Source: Cliona cf. orientalis (taxonomy: Eukaryota; Porifera; Demospongiae; Clionaida; Clionaidae). From it: a stretch of DNA of 64,000 bases. The translations under genes and the position numbers were made by a program. A model generated the notes under the pieces. The model did not search any database, was not told where the DNA came from, and saw only the letters and a program-made list of their open reading frames with translations. The number at the start of each line of letters is the position of its first letter. The first letter of the stretch is position 1. Of the stretch, positions 34,569 to 50,000 are shown one piece after another. The stretch is from positions 5,019,000-5,082,999 of the forward strand of contig OZ005691.1 in assembly GCA_963930775.1 (NCBI GenBank), in the 5' to 3' direction.

Positions 34569-35303
34569 CATAGGCGTAGGAAGATACTGGAGGTTGGGGG
34601 GCTGAATAAATGATTGCGCGCGAAGCGCGCGCACATTTTTGCGACCACGCCTACTTTGTGTCAAACCACGCCCATTTTTGCACGATCGAGGCTGCTATCT
34701 TGATGATGATGAACTGTAGATCAAGTAGAATACATTTGGCAGCTATTGAGACACATTTTACTCATATTATCAGGCCAGGTAAGAAATCTGTGTTATAACA
34801 ATACTGGGCTGAGAGAACTTCCCAAGTTTTACTAATGCACCTGTCAACGGTATGCCCCAGTATCCCCCTCCCGCTCCAAGTAGGGGCATACTAGGGGATT
34901 TGACAATGATCATTTCAATTGCCCCAGGGTCGGAGCAGTATTTGAAATCAAATCCCCTATTCAGCACCTAGTGTATCCTAGGGGAACATAGGGGATTTGA
35001 TTGCATTCATGCTGCTTCTGTTATGACGTGGCAATCATAGCCTCGTGAGCCACACCCTCTAGTTTACATTATCAAGCACAGAAAAATCATAGATATAATC
35101 TATGGAAAAATCAAATGCCTCACCCTAGGTCCAGCTTCTCCTGTAAAAACCCCTTGGTATCCCTTGGTTTCGCGCGGGAGGGGGATAGTGGGGCATACCG
35201 TTGACAGGTGCATAATCTGAGAATATGGACTGACACTACTAACAAGGGGGGGGGGGGGGGGGGGGCGCCAGCCCCTGGAGCCTCCTCGTTTCCTACGCCA
35301 CTG
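34569..35303. mobile_element. Element with GGCGTAGGAAR ends, carrying a nested MITE
   Basis: ATAGGCGTAGGAAGATAC on the left and TTTCCTACGCCACTG on the right. The GCGCGCGAAGCGCGCGC hairpin recurs near the left end, as in 33736-34078. The interior is disrupted by 34836-35212. A poly-G tract lies at about 35246-35265. Confidence 0.65.
34836..35212. mobile_element. 377-bp nested MITE with 39-bp inverted ends
   Basis: TGCACCTGTCAACGGTATGC and the following 19 bases at the left are repeated inverted at 35174-35212 with one mismatch. Sits wholly inside the 34569-35303 element. Confidence 0.8.
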
Positions 35304-35616
35304 TTCTCTGCCTGTTTATTAACTGGCAAGAAAGAGTGTACCCCTGCACTCTCCTCTTCCCGATAGTTACTGGCCAGAAAGAGTGTAAGCTTACCCCTAC
35401 ACTCTTTCTTTCCCGTTATACTGGCAGGAAAGAGTGTACCCCTACACTGTTTCCTCCCAGTAATACGCGGGCATTGACCTTTGTGTACCCCCACACTATT
35501 TTAACACTGGCAGGAAAGAGTGTACCCCTACAATCTTTCCTGCCAGTTAACGCTGGAGTAAATGGGAGATTCTTCATATAAGCTTCCGTGTGATTACGTA
35601 ATGCTTAAATATATAG

Positions 35617-36066
<450 letters not shown>

Positions 36067-36141
36067 CAGGAGCTTATGAGCCGCCCGTAGGGCGGCGAAG
36101 GAGCGTCCGACTGTGTAAACCATGTGTTAGGCGAAGTCCTT
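36067..36141 (+). repeat. Inner terminal inverted repeat, left
   Basis: The first 46 bases from CAGGAGCTTATGAG are identical to the inverse of the right copy ending at 43757; the block TGTGTTAGGCGAAGTCCTT also matches after a short variable stretch. Contains the hairpin GCCGCCC-GTA-GGGCGGC at 36080-36096. Confidence 0.9.
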
Positions 36142-36244
36142 AGCGTACATTTCCTTATATGGATCGTGGTTAATAATCACCCACTTAGCGGGCACCATTG
36201 AACAGTAATTGTTGCGGTTACACCAAACTTCGCGTACCGTATGA

Positions 36245-36438
36245 TCGTAGAGTTTTCGCGCGGCGCGCGCGAGACTAGCGCTAGCGCGAGCCTAGCACGC
36301 TATACCGGTACCGTACGTACACGTATACCGGTATTACGTTTGCTATACCCGCTAGCGCTCGAGTGCTCGCGCTCGCGCTATAGCGTTTATCATTTATGTA
36401 CGCACGTATATAAATACGCAGTTGTGATCGAGCGAAGC
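36245..36438 (+). promoter_or_regulatory. CpG-rich putative promoter with TATA box
   Basis: A CpG-dense, palindrome-rich stretch (GCTAGCGC, CGCGCGGCGCGCG, CCGGTACCG) about 36255-36390 is followed by TATATAAA at 36407-36414, 25 bases before the chosen ATG at 36439. Either transcription starts near the ATG with almost no leader, or an alternative start is used (upstream in-frame ATG at 36241, downstream Met at 36511). Confidence 0.45.
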
Positions 36439-39400
36439 ATGGCTACTCGTACTCCAAAACACCTTTGTCCCACTCGTGTTGGCGGTCCTTCACCAAAGAA
36501 AAGAAGGCTGATGGCTGTTTCTCTACCTCCTCCTGTCGGACTGCCCCAACCAATGCTGCGACAGTATGGTCACTTTAGGTTGAAGGGGAGTCCCAAAAGG
36601 AAGAATTTCGACCCGAAGAAGCAAAGCCCAACATCTGTCGACGGTAAGTCATTTAATATTTGGGGTTGGATAGGAAATAAATCACTATTAGCCCAACATG
36701 AGGCTTGCCATACATTGAACTAGCGTGCTCTAAAAAGAAAACTCATCATAATATGATTATAATATTAATAATATTATTTATTATTGCAGAGCTTTGCTGG
36801 TCTCGACAAGTAGCCAGACGACTGTGTGTCACAGAATTTGACCAGCTATTAATCAGCATCCAGGAAAGCAACCCTTCATTGGCGGTTAGGAAATTCATTG
36901 ATAAACAAAATCAAAAATGTTGGGCTACTATTGATGCTGGTTTAACGCTCAATTCCCCTCTTTCCACTCCAATCCCAAATCCTCGCTTGGTGCTAACAGC
37001 TCCAGACAATAACGTCTCGGAAATAAGCTACACCCTAGAGGCACATTTTATACCAGTTAAGAGTGGAAGTGTACGGGATGCTGAGTTTAATGAGCTTCTC
37101 CAGTCTCTGCTCCCAGGAAGTGGCTATTACCTTTGTGAAGGAATTACACCGGAAGTTGCAGCTGATATCACATTTGAGGCAAAGAATCTTAGGAGGTGGA
37201 CGCATCCTCTTTGTCGTGTAGACCATCAACAGTGCTTGATGTGGGTTTGTACAGGAAAAGTTTCACTCAATCTTAAGTATGGCGTCCGTTGCACATTTTG
37301 TAATAAGCTTCATCATTACATTGTGAGCGAGATCAGCAGAAGACAGAAGATAGCTCCTGAGCAAAAAGCCCAACGTGTTCTACCGTCTTCTAAGTGCCCA
37401 ATTAAGTACCTATCTCCATATAGTAAAGAGAAACGGTATGAGCTGATACGACAGGAACGTAAGTGTGTAAATATGAAGCTTCACAACTATGAAAAATATG
37501 ACGTGAATGTTGGTGAAGCTTCAAATGAAGAACTACTAGGTGTGGTGGCACACATTCATCGTAAGTCTCGGTCTGAGCTTGAAGCTATTCTCACTGAAGC
37601 TGATAAGGTAGGGAAAGGTGATATCCTCCGAGAGAAATGGAAGCAAGATGTTGAAGACAGGATTTCATTTGATAGAGATCAACGAAAAAATGGTATGTTA
37701 CCTGAACAGTTAACGGATTTTTTTAATTGTGTTACATATGTACTTTGTTTAGTTACTGGTAGCCGTGGCAACAGATGGAGCATGATTACTATCAGAATGG
37801 GTATGTGGCTCCTCCCTGTGTGTGTATTTGTGTGTTTCTCATTTTATCTCTCTCTCTCTTTCTCTTTCTCTCTCTCTCCCTCTCCCTCTCTGTCCCCCCC
37901 CCCCCCTCGATAGAATTCCACTTTCTTAGCTTTAATTCGAAACTATCTTTTTTTGTATATAGCTCTCGCAGTTTATTGTCGAAGTCCAGCAGCATTTGAA
38001 GCTTTATCAAGCTTCAAATTGTTGCAGCTTCCAGGTGTATATACATTGAAAAGCTTCACTCGCAGCAATAAAGAAGACCCTGGTGAATGTGCTAATCGAC
38101 TGGCACATGAACGAGCTATGTACGACGATAGGGTATGTGAAGAAAAGAAACGTGGTAATCCACTTCCTCCATTTAGTGAAGGTGTACTGATCGCTGATGA
38201 GGTCAAAGTAGCAGCCAAGTTGCATTGGAACAGTAGGGATGACAACATTGTAGGCATTTCAATGACCCCAGATGAGATGGCTACACTACAAGATTTGTAC
38301 TTGGATCTAGATGGTGACCCCACAACATCTAAGGCTGATTACATGCTCCAGACTTTATGGAGGGACTTCTCCACCAACCATGATATCGTTGGGCCGTACT
38401 ACACCTCAACTGGTACCTTTGATGCCAAGTTCATGCTTGCTTGCCTCATGGATAGCTTACAGCAATTTCATGCCTTCGGGTTTAAAATTAGTTTAGTGAT
38501 TGTTGATGGAGCTAGTTCAAACCTGTCTTGTATCAAACTGCTACTTGGAGTAAAGGGAGTATTTGGGCATGAAGATGAGCTCACAGATCGACACAGTGTT
38601 ACTGCTAGTACAACTAACCCTTTTACTGGAGAGAAGCTATTCTTCATGATATGTCCATCACATCAGGTATGTATTTACTATTGATAGATTTGGGAATATT
38701 CTTGTCAGAACTAAGTTCTCAGTTGGGGATCCATACCTAAAAATTTTTTTAGATAAGTCACCATACATGTACACATGTATATGAAAATATACATGTGTAC
38801 ATGTACATGTATGTGTATAATGTTATGTATATGCCCACTTCCCATGTGTCATATTTCAAGGGTTCAATGTAGCAGCTTCTTGTATGCAATTTGTGTCCCG
38901 GGTAAGTGTCTATGCAGGCCAAAACTGCTAGTTACCGTATCCTCGTGAATGAGGGCCCATAGGCAGTGCACCTTACATTGGGCCAAGATTGGGGGATGGG
39001 CCGATATTCAAGGTATCAGTATCGCATTTAGACGCGAAAGAATGCCCAGGTATGGTATGAGGGTACGATATACCATATCTACGGGTATGACTTAACATAA
39101 TATTATAACGTGAAATTTTGGCAAGATTTCTAATTTGGTGATTTGACAAGTTTGGTATAGATCGTAAACCTGAAACTTGCCATTTAAAATTAATGTACAC
39201 ACCTATGCCAGTGAGAATTCAGGTCACCGAATATATACTTTACCAATAGCACTGGAGAGCCATTTTGCCAAATTTGATGCTCGGCAAAGTTACCCACTAT
39301 ACAGTATCTAGAATACCGTATTTCTTCTAAAAATTCGGCATGAAAATAATAATATTGCTTTAGCTTCGCCGAATTTTTTGGGGTTAATACCGTATTACCT

Positions 39401-41451
39401 CTAATTTAACGGACACCAGAAAAATAATTATTTTGGCCAATGTCCGCTATAATTAGAGCACACGAAAATAGCCTGCGTTCGAAGTATCCGATGAATTAGA
39501 ACACGCTTTCACGCATGCGCATTCGGTCAAATGGACGTACGATCAAGCAGCTGCAGAGATTGAGAAAATGAGACGGTACCTGGAGCTCCCTGTTCATGGT
39601 GGGAAAGAGAACAACTCGCCTCCTTCAGTACCATCCGGGGAAGCAGCTGTCCATTGCAAATTTTGCTCGATCAGGGCCACGCTAGCGCGAGGTGTCCAAC
39701 AATGTCCGGATAATTAGAACAACAAAAACTCAAACTTCATTGACTGTCCGGTGTAATTAGAGGTAAAAAAATAATTCAAAATGGTGTCCGGATAATTAGA
39801 GATGTCCGTTAAATTAGAGACAATACGGTATTCAACATTCTGTCTGCATGCACATTCCATTCCCGTTTATAGCATATACGCATGACGACCTTTGCCGAAA
39901 AATTAGAGACTATATTCAATCATTCGGTGAAGGGTGCCGAATAATTAGAAGGGCCGAATTTTTAGAAGAAATACGGTAATAATTTTTATGATATGCTATC
40001 ATAAGTATAATAATTATTTTCACAGCTAAAGAATATGATAGCAGCCCTTTATTCATCGCGGTCAGACACTGATGATTCTCCTAACAAGTTTCTTCATGAT
40101 GACGAATGTTTTGGATGGGAAAGTATAGAAGGTATGCTGGCCCGCGAAGTGAAAAGAATCTCACAAAACTGCCTGCCACGTGTACCTGGTCTGAAGGAAA
40201 GCCATGTCTTTAGGGATCCCTGGACAAGGCTTAATGTTAAGCCTGCCAAGATTATGCAGGTACATGGTAGTGGACAAATTGTTAGGGTTGTGGAGGATTG
40301 ATCCCCCTTGAAATTTGACTTTAAAATCCATTTATATTATTATGTAATGTGGTTGTGCCCCCCCCCCCACCCCGATTTATAGTTGCCCTTATTAGAGTTT
40401 ACTGCTGTGTGTTTGCTTCTTATCGATCCAAATTGTGAAATAAACCCTGAATTCTTCATGGTAATTATTACATATAATACTAATAATTATTTATCATAGC
40501 AAGAACATGTACTGGCAGAGCTACAGGAGTATGCATCTCAAACTCCTCCTCCACCTGATGCCAAAGCTATCATGCAAATTGTAACCTATCTTACTGCCTG
40601 CAATCAACTATTTGAGAGAGGTATTTTGGGGAAAAAGGTTTTCATCAAATCTGCTGACTGTCCCATACTCGACAACATGGATAGGGGACTCAAATTCTTC
40701 TCTGACTGGCTAGATGTCGAGCTGTCAAAAGGTGAGGCGGACAATACATGTTATTATGTTAATTGTACCATAATAATAACTACGGCAAGCAATTAATATT
40801 TGGTGGGTGCTAATTTTGTGTACTTGTATAAGATGTACATTATACCACTATTACCATTATGGAGGCATATTAGTATAAATTTTCAAGTTGGCTATAAAAA
40901 TAATGAAAATTAGCACCCCACAAAAATTTCTTCCATATCAGTGTCCTAGGCAAGTCCCAATTAAGCGCCCATGTACTGCATTTCAAGGGGTCAGTGTAGC
41001 AGCTTAAATTTATATCCCTGGTTAAGCGCTTATGGGCCGACGGTATGTCTGCATGATGTCATATTAATGACACAATACAAATTTTAATTATCATACAGGT
41101 TACAGTATCACTGAAAGCAAACATCGACCATTTTTATCCTGGCAGACATGGGATCTACTGCGTGTAATGTACATTGGATTCAAGGAATTTTGTCTTGACT
41201 TCTTGAATAGACACCCAGGTTACACGATACACCCTATTCGCCTCAATGGTAGCGCAATAGAGTCATTCTTTAGCCAGCTGAAACATGCAACTTCAAACCA
41301 GCTTTCGAGCACCAACTATGCCACTGCTCGTGCCGCCATACTGACAAGAGGTAGTATTCAAGATAAAGCACACCATGGTGACTACCAGAACTGCCCACTT
41401 AATATAAGAAAGCACCCTCTATTAAAGACAGAATACAATAAACATTCATGA
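36439..41451 (+). CDS. Transposase-like protein, seven exons
   Basis: My exon model: 36439-36643, 36790-37692, 37753-37800, 37963-38666, 40026-40259, 40500-40731, 41099-41451. All junctions are GT-AG, phases agree, and 892 residues result. The N-terminus is basic (KKRRL, KRKNFDPKK). A cysteine group at about 209-240 (HPLC, HQQC, RCTFC) may bind zinc; no THAP domain is seen. RNase H-like features follow: VIVDGASSN near 562-570, then NPFTGEKLFFMICPSHQLKN near 607-626, recalling the DGA..N and NPF...H.LK..RN motifs of P-element transposases, and IESFFSQLKHATSNQLSSTN near the C-terminus. Assignment to a P-like superfamily is inference from these motifs. It would cut and join DNA at the unit's ends. 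The gene lies inside the inner inverted repeats, convergent with 41507-43473. Intron 4 holds two nested MITEs. No internal stops, so possibly functional. Confidence 0.7.
38764..38805. repeat. Perfect hairpin, 19-bp stem and GAAA loop
   Basis: TACATGTACACATGTATAT and its exact inverse flank GAAA at 38783-38786, within intron 4 of the transposase-like gene. Confidence 0.9.
39314..39978. mobile_element. 665-bp MITE in intron 4, TACCGTATTTCTTCTAAAAA ends
   Basis: TACCGTATTTCTTCTAAAAA at 39314 and its inverse ending at 39978. It is interrupted by a second MITE (39388-39830). Confidence 0.85.
39388..39830. mobile_element. 443-bp MITE nested in the 39314-39978 MITE
   Basis: TACCGTATTACCTCTAATTT at 39388; inverse end (AAATTAGAGACAATACGGTA) at 39830. 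Repeated GTCCGRWTAATTAGA motifs lie inside both ends. A short piece near 39520-39650 reads as protein-like sequence (MDVRSSSC or frame variants) but has no recognisable domain. Confidence 0.85.
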
Positions 41452-41506
41452 AGAACTCCATTGTGGTAATAATTGCATTGATACACATGCAACATGGTTC
41501 ACACAC

Positions 41507-43473
41507 TCATATATTACTAATTTTACTCTCCACTTCCAAGGCGTAGGCCTTGAGTTTATCTCGTAATGACATCTGTGCATCCACACCCTTGTTCGTAGAA
41601 ACCCGGTCCAACAAATCCATACATTGAAAAAAACTATTGCTCACTGTGTTTACTACACGTGTAAGTATATCCTTGAACAAAATCCTGATGTCATTGTCCT
41701 CCACCTGGCTGGTTTGATGATATCTAACAAACATTCGAAATGCATTGAATAGGTCGTCATTGCCCAGAACCTCTCGTTTTGTAATCTGGGGAATTGCAAA
41801 TGAATCATAATAGTTGTGCACACACAATACATACAATTGCCCTTACCAACACAAGTTTATGTCCTAGTACATGGTATTTTGAGGGTTTCAGATGTTTTTT
41901 TATCTCCTGAGAGCATAAGCGGGCGAATGGGAGAAAGTTTCGTTCTGGAAACATCATTTTCCCTCTATCTTGAAACTTGATACAAGCAGGAAGTACAGTT
42001 TTATCCTTCTCTACCAGTGAAAGTAGAATTTTCATCAACTTGTATGCTTGTTGCCTGCTATCCCTACTTCTCAATTTTTTGAGCCTTCCAAACACCACTT
42101 TTTTCCTCGAATTAATTCCAACAAATAGAGCAAAACCGAATAACCTATACAAGGAAGTATCATCGTCAGGCTCTGTGTCTGTGTCTTCTCGTATTGCTTG
42201 AAGATGGGTTGTTCTATACATAGACTGTAATGACCACACCTACAGGTATAAAGTAATGTTGGTGAATGTGTGCAAGCCAAAGTCGAGTCAGTCCTATATA
42301 TGGAAGGTATTACAAGATAATCTTATACAATGTCATGTAGTTGTTGGTCGCAATAATTTCTCATCCTCTGGTATCCAGCAATTTCCCTACAAAATTTTGG
42401 TTGCTATGGCCTGTCTTACTTAGGTGGTCCCCCACTGTCCATGGCAACTGTATAGTCCCCCCGCCATTTGTGAGAAGGCCCGGTCAGGGGCTGGGTTTTG
42501 GGTGGAGAAACTTAGCAGGATTAGTCTCGAGGGTCTGTATGGCAGTAGTTTCGTGCCTAGCCCCTCCTAAGCAAAAGTGAGAAAGGGTTGCACTACTGTG
42601 TCCCTCTGGAATGCAATAACTGCATGGCGTTTTGGTGTGCATTAAATAAGAAATAAACCATACCGTGTGCGTGCATAGCTATAGTACCAGGTCGATCGGG
42701 TGCACGCGTGCAACGGATAATAATTATTACATTCCAATTGTCATGTGACTACGTTACTGCAATCTGATTGGCCACGTACTATTTTCAACGTGGGGACAAG
42801 GTAGTGCAACCCTTTTCACCATATCCTTTCTCCCTTTTTGCGTAGAGGAGGGGCTGGGAACGATACTAGTATGGCAGGGGGACCACAGTTTGTTTGGGGG
42901 GGGGGGGGGCAACAGACATAATAGCTATAGTTATGTAGCTATTGTTATTTATACCTGTTTTCTGATAAAGGTGTAACAGCTAGCACCAACGAGAAACACA
43001 AGTGCACTTCTGTCTTCGTCTGTGATCAGAGACTGCCCTTGACTTACCTGTAGCCATAGATCACTCGAGATATTGTCACTTAGCTTGGAGCATGCCAATC
43101 TTCCTAGAGCTTCATACCACGAGACTAGGAACCTAGCAAACGGTTCCGAACCAGTTCTGTGTAGTTGAAAGAGATCGATGAAGATGCGAGATAGGTGAGC
43201 CAACAGATCCTCTAGTTTATTTGAAGTTTTCCAAGCACACCACAGTCCATACCTGTCCTTGTAAGACCTAAACTGTATGGATCCTCTGCTCTCGACGTCT
43301 TTGACAACAAAAGCGTGCATAATGGACGTATCGAGAGTACGTAGATTCCTCACGAAGTAGTCTACTTGTTTCTTGGACAATCGCTTTCTCAGAGGCTTTC
43401 TTTTCTTCGGTTTCGTGCCTCTTACACCGCCTCCACTCGAGGTTCCTGTCCATGCTGTCCGCCTAGGAGCCAT
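41507..43473 (-). CDS. Second transposon gene, unknown 391-aa protein, three exons
   Basis: My model: ATG at 43473, exons 43473-42955, 42224-41847, 41785-41507, all GT-AG and phase 0. Residues 1-45 are very basic (KPKKRKPLRKRLSKK at 22-36), suggesting nuclear location or nucleic-acid binding. The rest is mixed alpha-helical-looking sequence with an acidic patch EDTDTEPDDD at about 184-193 and no catalytic signature I recognise. It converges tail-to-tail with the transposase-like gene; the stops are 55 bases apart. Both lie inside the inner inverted repeats, so it is probably an accessory factor of the element. The open frames across three exons argue for selection. It could instead be a captured host gene. 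Confidence 0.65.
42424..42886. mobile_element. MITE in intron 1 of the 391-aa gene
   Basis: GTGGTCCCCC at 42424 and GGGGGACCAC ending at 42886. Inner blocks AGCCCCTCCT...AGAAAGGGTTGCACTA and TAGTGCAACCCTTT...GGAGGGGCT are inverse to each other. A poly-G tract follows the right end. Confidence 0.7.
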
Positions 43474-43671
43474 GATCGCGTACGCGTAAGGCAGTATTCA
43501 TGTATACAGTACAGTGCAGTGCAGTGCAGTACAGCTGAGCCGGCCGGCGACGTTTGCGCTGGCGCGAGCGCTATGCGGACTCAGTCAGTTGAAAATTATT
43601 GCTATCTACCGCAGCACCGATAGTACTTATCACACACTTAAGACATCTTCCATATATGGATGCGACGGTTC
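43474..43671 (-). promoter_or_regulatory. CpG-rich upstream region of the 391-aa gene
   Basis: GATCGCGTACGCG and the block GCCGGCCGGCGACGTTTGCG with GGCGCGAGCGC mirror the CpG-rich, palindromic nature of 36245-36390 upstream of the other gene. A short CAGTG run lies at 43510-43535. Function as promoter is inferred from position. Confidence 0.35.
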
Positions 43672-43757
43672 AAGGACTTCGCCTAACACATAGTATGTAC
43701 TACAGTATTGTAGTCGGACGCTCCTTCGCCGCCCTACGGGCGGCTCATAAGCTCCTG
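43672..43757 (-). repeat. Inner terminal inverted repeat, right
   Basis: Inverse of 36067-36141, identical for 46 bases at the outer end, including the GCCGCCC/GGGCGGC hairpin at 43728-43744 or so. The inner part carries about 11 extra bases. Confidence 0.9.
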
Positions 43758-47065
<3,308 letters not shown>

Positions 47066-50000
47066 ATGGAGAACGTTAGAAAAGCTCTCTCTCTGTTATG
47101 GTTGTTTCAAGCAGCCGTGGTAGCCCTGCTAGGCTACATCCCAAGACTATCAGGTGAGTAGCGTATGGACTGTCATGTCACAACCCAAACCCCAACCCTT
47201 TAGCTAGCTATATAGCTAGCTATGCCCCATGACCTATAATTTCAAAAAAATATGAATATTGACTGCTAGCTAGTATCAATAAAGAAGTGATCATAATATT
47301 ATAATATTCCCGCTAGAAGCATCTTTCAGGTAATCGAGATGGGCACCCCCACAGACCATAGAATTTCAATGACAAAAATTGTGACAAAATTAATTCACAA
47401 TTCAACCTCTGTTGCTCATAGCTACACAGAGAAGAACTTAGTACGCTCCTGAGGGGGCTTGTTGAGCATGCAGTTGATTATAATATTCAATATTTTAAAC
47501 GATAGTGCATGAATTTCAATGATGTCATGATGGATGTGGCCATCTCTGGAAAAAAAACAATGATAAAAAACGGGCCTAGTTGATATTGACACGGTAGACA
47601 CGGTATGTAGTTACTCCAGATACTGAACAGGCATACACAGTGAGCCATGCTATACACGTGCATACATAAGTGATGTAGCTAGCGGTGAGGGTTCAGCACT
47701 CCACTTTATGCTTCAAATATAATTATAAGTAGCTATGTTACAGTGGAGATTTATTAACTATCAGGTCAATGTGTGGACGGAGAGCTACGTCTTGTAAATG
47801 GTGGGACCCAGTTTGAAGGACGGCTTGAAGTGTGTCTTGGTGATCAATGGGGGACAATCTGTGATGATTTCTGGAAGTCTAACCCTTTAAATGCACAGGT
47901 GGCATGCAGACAGCTAGGCTTCTCAAATCAAGGTACCACTTCTGGAAAGTTAGCCAATACAGTTTGTTCAGAGCATAAATCTTATTAACAGACGTACATA
48001 GCTGTATACACTTGTGCAGGTGCTCAAACAAGAGCTAGTGATCCTAACAGATTTCTACCTCCGCCATTCGGTCGCGGGAGTGGTCCTATCTTTTGGGATG
48101 ATGTACGTTGCACTGGTTCTGAGCTAAGACTGGAAGACTGTCCACACTTACCAACACCTGAAGGTTCAGTGGACTGCATCCATGAAGAGGATGTAGGTGT
48201 AACATGTCAACCATTGCTATTAAATGTTACATCTCCCTCAGCTACAACTATCAGTAAGTCATATAATTTATACTGTAGAACCATGCATTATTATCCCATG
48301 TGCATGTGTATCGAGGGGAAAATTTAATGCAGGTGGTTTTGTCTGTCCGTATGTCTATCGTCGTCTGTTGATGTATTATTATCAGCATAAAAATTGCCAG
48401 CTCTTGAGATCTAGGTATCTGATCTCATACTAAGCGTATTGAAACAATCGATAAACTTGCATAATTATAGTTCATTACTAAGGCATATGAACATCGTAAT
48501 CTATATATAAGATTTTAGTTAACATAAGAAATTAGATTCTCATAACATGTATATATGGAGCGATTGACAATTTTTACCAGAAAAGCACGCGTTTTTCAAA
48601 ATTGAAATTATTTTTTCCATACGTAGTATTAGACTAAGTACTGTATATAATTAGCACAGCTGTAAAATACAGATCTGGCTTTGACTGCATGGGATAGCCA
48701 TAAGGTCAAAAACATCCATCCCCTCAACAGTGCCATGGGTTCCAGGTTGGGCTTTGGGTGCCAGCACCTCACTTTCAATGTGTTCCTGCAATTATGTAGT
48801 GCGGCTCCAGGAAAATATTATGCCAAACGTGCCAGCTTGTTGTATTCCTGCGTAGCGGCCAGAGGGTCCTAGTTCTTGCGTACTATGGGCGTGTTCATAT
48901 TAGTAGAGTGTGCGTATGCACACACATGAGGATATGAGATAGTGTACATGGGAGTGTGTGCATGTGTATTCACTTGCAATGGGGGTGTGTTGGTGAATTT
49001 GAGTAAAATTTAATGAGCAATTAATGCATACCATTTGGAGCTGCTGAACTAATAATTTAATTGGAAATTGGGTAGCAATTGGAGGGGCTGCACAGGCGCT
49101 CGAGACTATCTTGAGGGTTGGGTCTGGGGCAAGACATTAGCTATAGTGTGGCTACTGTATGTTGCAAATTTGTATACGTAACCACACACATTCGAGTCAA
49201 TTAATATTTTTCCCTAATTGGACGAGAATGTGTATGATTGCTTGTAGTTTAAGTGTATGTGGAGGTCTGTAATCGCTACCTATAATTATGCTATATACAA
49301 CGAAAAATATTTTTCAGAGCGACAATTTTCTTATAATATTATAGTCCGTGTCCTAACCTGGAGGGCATAAAAGATGCGCTCTCCTACAAGTTCAGAAGAC
49401 TCACGATTGGTCAGAATTGTTGTGCCGTGTGCACAAACATGGCACAAATGAGGTTACCAGGGCCTAGGGGCCATAGAGATGCATTCTCGAGCTCGAGCGA
49501 GCGGCGCAAGTGCCGCGCGTTTCGACAGGCCTGCTCGGCAGGCCACCGAGCCTCGAGCGAAGCGAGAGGCGATGTCTGCTCTTTGTCATGGTCTGGTGGT
49601 AGATTCGACGTTCGAGCGGAGTGAGAACGTCACCATTACATGGCAGCTACTCTTGGCCTGCAATGAGGGGTGTGGTCTTCATCTGCATATGCACGCTGTA
49701 CTAACTGGAACTCGATTGTACAATAGCATGCTGTTAGTAGTGTTCAGTCACATTATCCCATGATTGTGATATCAAACATACTTGTTATTATAGTATAATA
49801 TAATGTGCCTCAATGATTGATGTTCAACTGTTTTAATCCATGTAGCCAGCACTACTCCTATCACTTCACCTGCCACTTCTCCTGCCACTCCAGTGACCAC
49901 AGGTACCATGATAGCACATTAAAACCAGTGGTGGCTTCTTTAATATCACCTAGTGCATTGCAAATGTATAGCATATTGGCATAATATCTGGTAGCAATGT

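Larger units (their letters stand above)
33650..35560. repeat. Diverged array of AAAGAGTGTACCCC units in both orientations, with inserted MITEs
   Basis: Units such as GAAAGAGTGTACCCCTGCAC recur at least a dozen times, some inverted (GGGTACACTCTTTC), between 33660-33740, 34080-34565 and 35305-35545. Each unit is itself partly palindromic. Two other elements interrupt the array (33736-34078 and 34569-35303). Non-coding. Confidence 0.75.

Noticed and set aside
36439-36643. THAP zinc-finger domain at the start of the transposase-like protein.
   Set aside because: The exon has a single cysteine and none of the spaced C2CH pattern.
37753-37800. Skipping this 48-bp segment and joining 37692 directly to 37963.
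   Set aside because: Also in frame, but including it gives TGSRGNRWSMITIRM before ALAVYCRSP with good GT-AG signals, so I kept it. Transcripts could decide.
42341-42580. 79-aa frame on the plus strand.
   Set aside because: Lies over an intron and a MITE on the opposite strand; no domain.
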